Of a stretch of 64,000 nt of DNA, positions 31,061 through 41,986 are shown piece by piece. Source of the stretch: Azolla caroliniana (Eukaryota; Polypodiophyta); NCBI GenBank assembly GCA_043228905.1, contig JBHGNT010000013.1, forward strand, positions 17,050,001 through 17,114,000. The letters run 5' to 3'. Position 1 is the stretch's first letter. Every line of letters begins with the position of its first letter. The notes under the pieces are model-generated. The model ran no database searches. It was given only the letters and a program-made list of their open reading frames with translations, and had not been told where the DNA came from. A program made the position numbers and the translations under genes.

Positions 31061-34000
31061 TTATTCCTCGCCCGTCGGTTCTTCTTCGGTTTCAGATCGT
31101 TCGTCGTCCCGGTCCAGGTTATCCGGATCCAGCTCGTCGTCGTGACGCTTCTTGAACGCTTTGATCCGCTTCCCAGCTACCGGTATCGCCATTCTCATGC
31201 CGTCGAGTTCCGCCAGATGGTACGTCCCGTTGTCGTTGGCGCTTTGTACCACGTAAGGCCCGAACCACCTTCTTGCGAACTTCCGTGTCGCTCGGTGCTG
31301 GTTGTCGAGGCTGCTGTCGTAGACTAGCACCCAGTCGCCTTCCTCGATCTTCTTCGGTCGGAGCCGGTGCGTCCGGTCGAACCAGGCTTTGTTCCTCGTC
31401 CTTGCCACCCGAAGCTTTTCCGCAGCCTGCTCCACGTCCTCCGGTCTTCGCTCGAGCTGCCGTATACGCGCCACCAGTAGTTCCTCCCGGCTCATCTCGT
31501 CTCTCCAGTCCACGGTTGCCCACGAGGAGATCGTACGTTCCATCGGCATGACCGGCTTCTGCCCAAACATGAGCTCTGCCGGCATGAATCCGGTTACCGA
31601 ACTGTGCGTAGTTCGGTCAGCTCACAACGCGTAAGGCAGTAGCCGCGGCCAGTTCCCGACTTGCCCCCCGCATGCCCGTACTAACGCCTTGACGATCGGT
31701 CCGTGTCCGCGCTCCACCTTCCCATTCGGCTCCGGATTGTACGCAGTGGTAAGCGAGAGCTTGACTCCTAGCCGGTCGAACAGCTCCTCGGCCTCTTCGG
31801 CGTCCAACTCCCCGCGATTAGCCACGATCTTCCCGACGCACCCGTACCGGCATATCACGTCCTCGACCAGGAACCGACATACGGCCACGGTCGTTTTGTT
31901 CTGAAGGGTCGGCCTTCCACCTGGTTCGTCAGATCTTCCCGAGCCAGGACCAGATACCGCATCTGTCCTACGCCCATCGGCATCGTCACTAGATCTACCA
32001 TCCATTTGAAGTGGATGGTCGGAGGGTACGTAGGGTGAAGCTCGTCCCGATGCCGAACTATGGAGTGCATCTGACAGCTCTCGCAAGTTGTCACGAACTG
32101 ATGCACGTCCCGGTACAGTCCCGGCCACCAGTACTTCCCCTTTATCTTCTCGAACGTGGCCCACGTTCCACGGTGTCCGGCCCAAGGGCTGTCGTGGTAG
32201 GCCGTCAGCAGCTCCTCCTGTTCTTCCTTCATCGCCACCACCCTGAGCGGGACGCCGTTCCTCTTCTTCGGGTGCTTCCATAAGTATCCGTCCCGGAGAA
32301 AGAACCGGTATGCTTTCTTCCGGATCCGGTTGGTCTCGTCCCTCGTCCACGATGCATCCGGTGTCATTGTCCTCAGGAAACCACCGATCTGCAGCCACTC
32401 GCCGTCGTACTTGCTCTCGTCGAAGCCGTTAAGTGCCGGAGTGCTCGTCCCATCGGTCGTTGCGTACGCCGCCTTGAAGAAGTCCACGCCGACTTCTTCG
32501 TCCTCCGAAACCATGCCGCCCTCGTCATCAAACCTCGCCCTCGAAAGCATGTCGGCCATGGCGTTGTCCTTTCCGGAAATGTGCCGTATTTCCGGGTCCA
32601 GGGACTTGATGTATGCTATCCACCTGAGCATCGCCAGGTCCGGTGTCGCGCATCCGGAAACCATGCCGAGAATTGGCAGGCAATCCGTCTCGATAATCAC
32701 TTCTGTCCTGATCAGGTAGTCTTTGTCGGCCTTTACTACCGAAACGATACCCCAGAGTTCGCGTTTAACCTGGGCGTACCCTCGCTGTCGCTCACTGAGG
32801 ACCTTCGCGCCGAATCGGATCGGGAACCGTATGCCGTCCTCATCTTCTTGGTTGACGACCCATCCGATCCCGGTCGGACTCGTATCCACTGTTATGTATA
32901 CCGGGGTACCCTTCTCGTAGTCAGCCTTCCAGAGCGCCGGTGCTGCCGCAAGAGCTTCCTTCAGCTTCCGGACCGACTCCGTGTGCTCGTCTTGCCACTC
33001 GAATTTTCGCCCTTTCTTCAGCAACCCGTATAGTGGCTCCGCAACGTGGGCGTAATGTGGGATCCATATGTGGTAGAACGCGCATGCCCCCAGGAACCTC
33101 CGAACTTTCGTAACCGAGCTACAATCGGTCTTCATCGCGGAGATGGCTTCTACTTTTGCCGGAGACGGCTTCCGGCCATACGGTCCGCACAGGTGTCCGA
33201 CCACTAGGATTTCTGATTGCCCGAAGGCCGATTTCTCCCCGGAGAAGGTGAGCCTCGCATCCTCTAGCCTTTGTAGCACCTTCTCGCAGTCGTCGATGTG
33301 TCTTGCCACGAATCGCCGGCATCCGTCCGGCCCGACTGTCTCGTCCTTCTCTTCCACCGGGCACCCCTTTATCGGGATGTCGTCCAGAAATGGCATGGTG
33401 ATGTCCGGGATGCAATCCCTCAGTACCTTGTTCATTGCATTCACCATGTGGGCCACCGAGTTGGTCCCTCCTTGTGGCAGGGTACACATTCGCACTAGGC
33501 CGAGGGGAGTTCGCATCGTCGTAATGTCTCTGCTCTCCACGGCTAGCTGGAACTGGTCGTACCCCGAGTACAGATCACCGACCGAGTAAATCGACCTTCC
33601 GGCGAAGGCCTCCGCGAACTCGTCTATGGTCGGTCCGATTCCTGCGTTCCGAATGGTCACTCTGTTGACTGGCTGCAGGTCCTGAATGAAGTGCAATGTT
33701 CCGTTTTTCTTTGGTACGGTAAACCATCGGTTCGAGTATGGCGCGCTCGACGGTTCGAGAATACCCATATCGACTTTCTGCCTCAGTAGCTCCATCAACT
33801 CCGGGATGTGAGCTCTTGGTACCGGAATCGGCTTGAGATTCCACGGCACATGCGGTACCATGAATATCACCATCGGCTCCACGATTGTCGGGTCTACGCA
33901 CTCAATCTCTTCCGGCGAGAATGCGAAGGCTTTCCCGTGCCTTCCGAGCATTCTCTGAAACCGGTCTTCCTCCGCCGGCAGTAGGAACCCGCCCCCACCG

Positions 34001-34458
34001 ATCTTGAGCTCCCGGAGCGTCCCGTCGGTGAAGGTGTGTCCTATGCAGGCCGGATCTCGTAAACTGGGGTCCGACGCAACCCCTCTGATTCGGGACTCGC
34101 TGCCCTCCGATAAGGGTGCCGCGACTGGCCTTACCTTCCGGTCCACAGTCTTGTACTTCGTGCTAACTCGGGCTGTCCGATCTGACCGGAGTCCCTGGCT
34201 GAAGTTCGTGATGACTTCGTACATCTCTTCGGAACATACCGGTATCGTCCGGTCTTCGTTAAGGTCTTCTCCGACTACCTTCCTCAGCATCCCCAAGGTG
34301 TCGTCGAAGGAGACCGCCTCCACGGCCCCGCTGATTTCCTCGTCCGGGCCGAGAACTCCGCACGCTCGAAGTTGCTCCTCCGCCCTTGCCCTTTCTCGAC
34401 CAACGATGCCGACTATTATACACCCTCCGTTGTTGGAGAAGCAAAATTTTCTACCCAT
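31061..34458 (-). pseudogene. Gypsy-B Pol: reverse transcriptase, RNase H, integrase
   Basis: Reverse transcriptase shows WFTVPKKNGTLHFIQDLQPVN, SVGDLYSGYDQFQL, LPQGGTNSVAHM and, in place of the usual Y-x-D-D, the active site PFLDDIPIKG. RNase H follows (PVYITVDTSPTGIGW, ELWGIVSVVKADKDYLI). Then come an integrase zinc finger (AYHDSPWAGHRG, TTCESCQ) and core (FKWMVDLVTMPMG). The frame shifts near 31910 and continues as VCRFLVEDVICRYG with ANRGELD, where Asn has replaced the second catalytic Asp. A stop at 31622 separates the last block (31585-31061), which carries RRWFGPY, the GPY/F module. This copy cannot encode an active integrase. Confidence 0.88.
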
Positions 34459-34699
34459 CGTACAAGGTTTCTTCGGTTTCGGTTCTATCGTACAGCTGTG
34501 GGGTCTTTCCCGAGTGTCCGGACTGTCTCGGCCCCACGCCTTGGCAGCCCTCTCTAAAAATCCTCACGGTTCTCGCCACCGAGGGATTCTCAGTTTCGCT
34601 CGTGGTTCGGTCGCACCGTCAGAAATTGGACCGAATGGCGCCCGTCCTGGCTTTTGACCCTCGCGTAGGCCGAACCGTTGTCTAGCACCTTGGTCTCCA

Positions 34700-36680
34700 T
34701 CCGCGCCGCCGTGATGTATGGTTCCCCTAATATGACCGGGTGCGAGGACGTCTCTTGTACGAAGAAGTGCTAGTCAATCTCGACGTCGCCAATCTTGACT
34801 CGCACGTTCGGGCAGGCCCCGTGCAGTTCCTCGGTGGCGCGCGTCGCCGCTCGTATCTTCCACCCGTGCTTGGTGTTGATCGGCCACTTTCCCTTCTTAT
34901 AGAAGTCCATGGACATCAGGTTTATTTCCGAACCGTGGTCCACCAATGCCACCACCGGTTCCTGAACGTCTCCGATCTTTACCGGGGTCTCCGTGGTTGC
35001 TCGGGCCCAGTGCGGCCTTGAATAGTGGCTCTCCGCCCACTCATCTTCCAGCGCCATGTCGTCAATGCGCGTTGTCCGCACCTCCACCGGTCTTTCCGGT
35101 TCCGTCTCCGTCGACAGCCTCTTCCGTTTCACCAGGTCCACAATGGAGTCGTGGAACTCCTTCTTGGCGATCCCTAGCACCTCTCGCAATGACAACTCCA
35201 CTTTGCTATCGAGGATCCGTTCTTCTAGGACCTTTCGTAGGTCCGTAGTCCTTTCTATTTCCGTCCCTAGTCGGTATCCGCCCTTCCTGGGGTTATCTTG
35301 CGAGCTGGACCCACCGGCATCGTTCCGTCGTTGCCCGAATCGGGTCTCGTACCGTTGTGAGGGCCCGGCCGCTCCGGCTTTCCCCACTCGTTTGTCTTCT
35401 ACCAGAGCCTCGTAGTTCCGGTAGGCGGCTTCTACGAAGCCTGTCTTCTCCTCGACCGGATCGCTCCACCCGGTTATTTCCCGGACCAGTCTCTCAGCGC
35501 TGTCCGTTTCATCTTTCCTTAGTCGTGCGCTGGCAAGACCTTCCAGCATTGCCGACCAGAATCCGTCTTTGCCCTCCTTTCGGGCCTCGCTGCCCCCGAC
35601 CCGAATGCCGGCCGACGCCGAGTAGTGGATGGCCTCCACGTGTCGGGCCGCTGCCTCTTCCATCAGTCTCTTCATTTCTCCTCGCCCGTCGTTTCGGTTT
35701 AGGGCCCTTCTGGTGTCGCCGACGTGCACTCGGCCTTCCTACAGGTACACCACCCGGTTCCTCAACGCTTCTGCGAAATCGCCGCAGTCCTTTCAGATAT
35801 GGCCGACCTCGTCGCACCACATGCACCTTTTCCCTGCTACCGGCCGTCGGTCACGAGCCGGTTCGCCGCCTTCCCTTCGAGTCTGGGCGATCTGGAGATC
35901 CTTTATCGCCCGCGTCAACTCCTCCAGCGCTGCTCCTCCGGACGAGCCACTGACCATGCCGGTCGAAGCCGGACTGGTTTCGAGCCATTCCCGGGTTTCT
36001 TCCCTTCGCCCTTGTGGTGCCGGTTCAAGCCTCCTTGCTGTGACAGAGCCTGCACCAGCCGCCCCGTTGTCAGCCCATTCTCGCCGTTTGTCGAAACGGC
36101 CACAGACTCTCTTAACCGCAGCCCAGGCGGTCGTCAGCCCGTCTTCGGTTTCCAGTAAGGAGCCGACTTGATCCCGGTCCCACTCGTCCACCGACTTGAC
36201 GAACAGTAGGAACCGGCTCGTATCCAGAAAGGTTCGGTCAAGCGCCGAAAGCCGCGCAAAGCGTTCTTCGAACTCCCGGAGGAGTGCCGACGCATTTCTT
36301 CCCTTGCCGGGGGACTCCACCCACTCCATGAAGTCCCGTTTCGAAAGCCGGAGCGTGTCGTCCAACCCGTATTTTTCTAGGAGTCGACCTTCGAACTCCT
36401 CCTAGGTACGGCTCTCCGCCCGCACCTCGAGCACCTCCGCATGGATGCTCGGCATCGCCACTCGAGGGAACCCGGCAAGACGCCTCTCTTCCGGAATGTC
36501 CCGCATCAGCATTTCTGCCCCGTAGGACGCCAAATACTTCGTGGCGTCCTTTCTGCTGAACCGGCCGATCGTACCGACGATCGCCTCAATGGTTCTATCG
36601 AGGGCGCCGGTGCCCTCGCGGGCGCTCAATATCCGATCCACTACCGAAGCCATGGCCTCCGCAAGATCCGACCCCTTCAT
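34700..36680 (-). pseudogene. Gypsy-B Gag and protease, with stops
   Basis: From ATG 36680 the frame encodes a gag like that of Gypsy-A, with RFDKRREWADN and the zinc knuckle CMWCDEVGHI then KDC after a stop. A coiled, charged region and an aspartic protease follow. The protease active site reads LVDHGSEINLMS, with His where Ser or Thr is usual in D-S/T-G. Stops near 36403, 35790 and 35745, and another after DVEID near 34769, are each one base from a sense codon. The frame differs from that of pol, so a frameshift or programmed shift lies between. Confidence 0.82.
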
Positions 36681-36723
36681 CTTCTGCTCTTCTGCCGCCT
36701 CCTTCACGTCGGGTTCACCAAGA

Positions 36724-37374
36724 TGTCGAGGTATTCCTCGCGGATGCGTGGAATGAGGCGGGACTTCGGGGGTCTTGTACCGAAGAGCAATAGGGAAAGG
36801 AGAAGGGAAGGGACCCACTAGGTGCGGGCGTAGATCCACAGGGACACGGCCCTTCGACACGAAGATGCGAGCGTGGAAACCAACACAGAGAGGCACAACG
36901 GTATGTAAGTGTATATTAACAGAGACAAACAACAAAACACGAAGTCGGTTACAACCGAACAGGCCAGCGAACAGATGCCGATGCCTGTTCGTAAACGCAC
37001 AAAAAGGAAAGAGTAGCTTGGAGGTGCTGCCGGAAGCACTCGGGCATTCCTCAGAGCAGCGCGAGCCTCCCGAAACCTGCAGAGCAAGAAGCTACGAAGT
37101 TTGCGAGCTAGAGAGAGAGAGAAGCCTTCGCCCACAAACCGACAGCACTTCGTCCTCGACTCTCCGCGATCCCCTTCCCCCTCCTCGTCTCCCTCCTTTT
37201 ATAGGCAAGGAAGGAGCCGTTTCCTATTAACTTCCTACCTACCGAATCTACCTACCTAGGATCTTCTATGTCCCTAATTCTCTCTTATGTACAACGTAAG
37301 GCGTACGCGCATGAAGAGCCGGTTCCTATGCTCCGGCGCACCGATTCCGCTCGTGGACGGTTTTCTTCACGACA
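36724..37374 (-). repeat. Gypsy-B 5' LTR (651 bp)
   Basis: It adjoins the primer site and ends at CACGACA, directly against the Copia-2 coding sequence. It is the same length as the other LTR but 4-5% different by eye. Confidence 0.85.
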
Positions 37375-38479
37375 AAGTGCTTGGCATTCGAAGATAACGC
37401 AATATCTTCATCAAATCGGCTTCCGTATGTCAAAATCGAACAACTCCCACTACATACGAAGCAATTCCGCAAGTCCGATCGTCATCATGTTATATGTGGA
37501 TGACCTAATCGTTGGAGTTGAGCATCTCGTCGAAATCAATAAGGTCAAATCCCTCCTTTCCGACAAGTTCGAGATGACGGACATGAAGGAGCTCCACTAC
37601 TTCCTCGGCATCGAGGTAATTCGGACTCCGGTCGGGATCATGATCTCTCAACGGCAATACATCCTCAACTTGTTATACAAGTTCGGTATGGCTGAGTGCA
37701 AATCCGTGGCAACCCCGCTCGATCGCAATCTCAAACTAGATGCGAACTCCGACACCGAAGCGCGTGAGCCGACTCAGTATCAGCAACTGATCGGGAGTTT
37801 AATTTACCTCACGATCACACGACCCGATCTTAGTTATCCGGTCGGTCTCCTTAGCCAATTCATGCAAACACCGCGTGATACTCACTTGGATTGCGCTACG
37901 CAAGTTCTATGATACGTGAGCAACACAATGGATTGCGGCATCCTCTACAAGACCGCGATGCCAATACGACTCGAGGGGTACACAGACGCCGATTGTGCCG
38001 GCTACAAAGCTGATAGAAGATCAACCTCCGGATTTGTTTTCTCCCTCGGCAGCGGAGCAATATCCTGGAGCAGCAAAAAGTAACCAATCGTTGTTCTTTT
38101 GAGCACAGAGGTGGAATATAGGGGTGCGGCAATGGCCGCATGTGAAGTCGTATGGCTCAAAAGGATACTCAAGGATCTGGCCGTAGCCATCAAGGATCTG
38201 ACTTCCCTTTACTGCGACAACATGAGCAGTATCTATCTGGCTCGGAACCCGGTGTTCCACGCTCGGACAAAGCACATCGAAGTGCACTATCACTTCATCC
38301 GAGAGCACGTTCTAGCTGGCGATGTCGACCTACAACACATTAGCACAAATCTTCAAACGGCCAACATCTTCACTAAAGCCTTAGGCGTTGACAAGCTCTG
38401 GCAATTCATGACCGATCTCGGATTGACAATCCTTGACTTGCCAAGCTTGAGGGGGAGTTTTGAAGACACTACGGAATGA
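37375..38479 (+). pseudogene. Copia-2 reverse transcriptase and RNase H fragment
   Basis: The frame begins SAWHSKITQYLHQIGF, then has MLYVDDLIVGVEHL, LHYFLGIEVIRTPVG, GSLIYLTITRPDLSYPVG and, after a stop near 37910, RNase H (YTDADCAGYKADRRSTSG and HARTKHIEVHYHFIREHV). It ends LPSLRGSFEDTTE. A further stop occurs near 38084. It resembles Copia-1 closely but is a distinct family. Confidence 0.85.
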
Positions 38480-38746
38480 CGCGTGGATTCCGCAACCGCG
38501 CAACGAAGCTACAATAACGTGTGGATTCCGCAACCGCGCAACACAGCCGTGCAGAACCGATCTACCGCGCAAAGCCGTGAAGAAAGACTCAAGCCGAAGC
38601 ACAAACTTTGCAACTACGCATAACGCAAGCTGGAGCACGGATTCTGCAACTCTGCATAAATGCGAGTCAACGCGGACTCCGGAACGCGAGTCGAAGCGGA
38701 TTTCGGACACCGTATGAAACCGGCCCAAGTTGAGCTTGAGGGGGGG
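38446..38746 (+). other. Paired polypurine tracts of Copia-2 with spacer
   Basis: CTTGAGGGGGAG at 38446-38457 ends the RNase H coding part and CTTGAGGGGGGG at 38735-38746 abuts the LTR. The 277-bp spacer holds a 22-nt direct repeat (GTGGATTCCGCAACCGCGCA and two more bases) at 38483 and 38521. In another frame the spacer is open for about 85 codons of Thr/Arg-rich sequence. Confidence 0.75.
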
Positions 38747-39125
38747 TGTTGAGAATCAAGCTCAACTTGGTCTAGTGTGTGAACTCACCTTGAGAGTGAA
38801 TAGACACTCCAACAGTCAACAGTCACCATTTTGTATTCTAGCATTTAGTATGAGTCATAGAATCATATTCTATGACACATAACTTATGAGCTTTCACATT
38901 CCCTTTGCTCCATGAGCCTTGTAGTTAATGAAGAGAGAGGGTGACTATATAAAGCACTCTCCTCCGACCTTGTATAATGTTGAGTCTTTCTCCTTTGTTA
39001 ATATACTTTTACCTTGCGTATTCTCTGTGTATTATTCCTTGTCTCTCTCACTCACACTCTCTCTCTCATCACACACATAACTCACATCTCTTCCGCTTCA
39101 CAAGAATCATATCCGATTCTTTACA
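38747..39125 (+). repeat. Copia-2 3' LTR (379 bp)
   Basis: It runs from TGTTGAGAATC after the polypurine tract to GATTCTTTACA. A CT-rich stretch lies near its end. The next base resumes the Gypsy-C pol. Confidence 0.82.
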
Positions 39126-40227
39126 GTTTCGGATAACGAGGAAGTCGGCGTGGACTTCTTCGAGGCGGCTTACATAACAACACGAAAGGGGAGCACTCCG
39201 GCGCTTAACGGATTCAACGAGAGCAAGTATGACGGGGAGTGGCTCTAGATCGGCGGGTTCCTAAAGACAATGACACCGGACGCGGCGTGGACGAAGGAAG
39301 AGACCAACTGGATTCGGAAGAAAGCGTATTGATTCTTCCTATGGGATGGGAGCATATGGAAGCACCCAAAGAAGAAAAACGATATCCCGATCCGAGTGGT
39401 CGCGAAGAAAGATGAATAAGAGGAATTGCTTACGGCATACCACGAGAGTCCCTGGGCCGGACACCGCGGGATGTGGGCCACATTTGAGAAGCTAAAGGGG
39501 ATGTACTGGTGGCCGGGGCTATACCGGGACGTGCATCGGTTCGTGACGACTTGTGAAAGCTGTCAGGTGCACTTCATAGTCCGACATCGGGACGAGCTTC
39601 ACCCGACCTACCCTCCGTCCGTCCACTTCAAGTGGATGGTGGATCTGGTGACGATGCCGATGGGGGTAGGGGTGCAGTATCTGGTGCTGGCTTGGGAAGA
39701 CCTGACGAACCAGGTAGAAAGCCGAGCGTTGCAGAACAAAATGACCGCGGCCGTGTGCCGATTTCTAATCGAAGAAGTGGTATGCCGGAAGAGCTGTTTG
39801 ACCGCCTAGGGATTAAACTCTCGCTCACCACAACGTACAATCCGGAGGCTAACGTGAAGGTGGAACGCGGACACGGGATGATCGTCAAAGTGTTAGTACG
39901 GGTGTGTGGAGGCTGATTGTCAAAGTGTTAGTATCGAAGAAGATCAAGGAAGACAATTGGGTGCTGGTTTACGACAGCAGCCTCGACAACTAGCACAAGG
40001 AGACCCGCAAATTCGCGAGGAGATGGTTTGGGCCCTACACGGTGACGAGCACGAACGACAACGATACGTACCATCTTGGGGAGCTTGACGGGACATGATT
40101 GGCGGTGCCGGTAGCCGGGAACCGGATTAAAGTGTTCAAGAAGTGGTACGAAGACAAGCCAGAGCGGGGGAGCGATAACGATGACGATCGGTTCGGGGAC
40201 ACCGATAATTCGGAGAGCGACGAGTGA
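39126..40227 (+). pseudogene. Gypsy-C integrase region, broken
   Basis: It begins near VSDNEEVGVDFFEAAY, which matches the Gypsy-B stretch after RNase H. It continues with ALNGFNESKYDGEW, the integrase zinc finger (AYHESPWAGHRGMW, TTCESCQ) and FKWMVDLVTMPMG. Stops occur at several sites. A deletion after VCRFLIEEVVCR removes part of the core. The C-terminal RRWFGPYTV module and an acidic tail follow. Confidence 0.82.
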
Positions 40228-40301
40228 ACGCCAACCGATTTTCTCCGGTATATATCCCTCTCCGGCGCATACCGGTGGATGCGCAGTTTGGTGGGGGTGG
40301 A

Positions 40302-40953
40302 TGTCGTGAAGAAAACCGGCCAGAAGCGGAATCAACGAAACAAAGCGCATGAACCGGCCCTACACTTTTCCATACCAATTAATACCTTGTACATAACTGG
40401 GAGTAGGACAGTGGGTGTAAATAGACTAGATGTGATGCATTGAATGTCTAGGAAATTAAAGAGTATCTTTGTCCGAAAGGACAAGGAATACATTGATGAA
40501 AAAGAGGGTGCAACGGCTTGCCTCGACGACCTATAAAAGGGAAGGAAGAAGGCGGATGAAGGGATCGCGTTTTGGGGGAGTGAGGACAAAGTGCTGTCGG
40601 ACTAGGACCGAGCTCTCTCCTCGATTGTTCGTCATTCTCTGCGGGATTTTGGACTGAGTTAGCTCTACTTCATGGACAACCCGTGTGCTTCCGGTAGAGG
40701 CTCCATAGTGCAGTCGGGGCTGTGTGCGTGCGTGAGCATCGTGTGTGTGTGTGTGTTCGCTTGAGTTGGGTCCGTTGCCGGCTTGCCGGTTGTAATCGTT
40801 ATTGATTTTGTAATTAAGACTTGTTCTCTCTTTCTCCATTTGTGTTCCTGCAAATTGCTCTCTCTCTCTCTCTCTCTTCTTTCTCACGCTCCTTGGTTCA
40901 AGGCCCCTGCGGTCCCGCCACTTTCCACACGCGAAGAGCGTAACAACTCGACA
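40302..40953 (+). repeat. Gypsy-C 3' LTR (652 bp)
   Basis: It begins TGTCGTGAAG after the purine tract GGTGGGGGTGGA (40290-40301) and ends AACTCGACA. It has GGTCCCGCC at 40911-40919, 34 nt from its end, and a CT tract near 40858-40878. Confidence 0.85.
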
Positions 40954-41423
40954 TCGTGTTAGCTGCGAAAATCTTTTTGAGATTTTCCCACACTTGCTTT
41001 GGCGTTTTTCCTCTCGAATGTAGCCAAGCATGTGATCATGAACGCATGATGCAAGGCAATACAGCACACGGCTTGCGGCCTGCTCCCAAGCGGGATAGTC
41101 AGTGTGTGTTGGGTTGGGGTGTGATTCGTGAGCTCCTTTGATGTAGCTCCAGTAGCCTTGTCCGACAAGATATTGATGCATCTTGTATTCCCATGATGCA
41201 AAGTTCGTTCTGTCGAGCTTCTCGGTAGGAAGAGCGCTTCCCATTTGAGTATTCACGGTGATTTCTTCTCAGTCAATGGGCCGGTTCTGTTGATCGTCGA
41301 CGTACAACACAACACAGTCGAAAATGCTTGATCAGGCAACCACACGCTCTGATACCATGTTAAGAAATGGGAAGGCAAGAGTGGTTGCAATGCAGCGGAA
41401 GGTGAGTGTATGTGTGTGTGACA

Positions 41424-41465
<42 letters not shown>

Positions 41466-41657
41466 CAAGAGATGGACAAAATTGTATATGATATTAACAA
41501 AACGAAATACATCCAACAATGACTAAATTACAATGAGTTGGTTTATATACCAACTAAGCTAGGGCAAGCGCCCTTTCTACTATTTACAAAACTAGCATGG
41601 AATGTCCATGAGCTAGTGTGAAACCTATCTATGGGAAGTTGAGTTTGATTCTCAACA
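40954..41657 (-). mobile_element. Copia-4, 5' LTR and start of gag
   Basis: The LTR (41358-41657, TGTTAAGAAATGG to GATTCTCAACA as read on the plus strand) adjoins the primer site TGGTATCAGAGC (minus, 41346-41357). Gag starts at ATG 41244 with LPTEKLDRTNFASWEYKMHQ and is cut by the Gypsy-C LTR near IFAANT. The LTR contains a GA tract of about 36 bp. The rest of the element is gone. It lies inside the truncated 3' LTR of Copia-3. Confidence 0.85.
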
Positions 41658-41986
41658 GAGCTTTAATGGAAAGCTTCTTCTAACTTCGTCCTTTCTCAGA
41701 GATACGATACTCTGCTGGTCATCATTCATTACAATGTTAGGTATTCGCTTATATACTAAGCCCTAACTTATTAACGAGTTCACACTCGGACGGATACAAT
41801 TTGGATGGAGTCAGCCTTTTATGCCAACAAACTCCCCCGTAAAAGGACTACTCTTTCTTGCATGTACAAGTGCTTGGGGTTATCTCCCCCGTAAACCTAG
41901 ATTACAAATTTAACTAGATCTTATGTTACAAGTCTGTCGGCAAGTAGCCGAGCCGGGAGAGGTATAGTATGAGTGACGGTCAACTC

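Larger units (their letters stand above)
30337..37374 (-). mobile_element. Gypsy-B, Ty3/Gypsy element of an unusual lineage
   Basis: Two 651-bp LTRs (minus-strand reading TGTCGTGAAG to CCTCGACA) flank gag, protease, reverse transcriptase, RNase H and integrase in that order. The primer site is at 36705-36720 and the polypurine tract just beyond 30987. The left flank is Gypsy-A gag and the right flank is Copia-2 reverse transcriptase. With no target duplication and two different flanks, this copy is probably a product of recombination between two elements. Confidence 0.88.
37375..39125 (+). mobile_element. Copia-2, 3' half of a Copia element
   Basis: The element is cut at its left by the Gypsy-B LTR in the middle of reverse transcriptase. 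It keeps RNase H, two polypurine tracts (38446-38457 and 38735-38746) and its 3' LTR (38747-39125). It lies in the pol of Gypsy-C. Confidence 0.85.
39126..40953 (+). mobile_element. Gypsy-C, 3' part of a Gypsy-B-family element
   Basis: Its pol is the plus-strand counterpart of Gypsy-B pol and ends in a 652-bp LTR (40302-40953) nearly the same length as that of Gypsy-B. The 5' half is lost to Copia-2. The LTR end is followed by Copia-4 gag read on the opposite strand. Confidence 0.85.

Noticed and set aside
30337-37374. Dating Gypsy-B by its LTR divergence
   Set aside because: The two LTRs have unrelated flanks and may come from different elements, so their divergence is not an insertion age.
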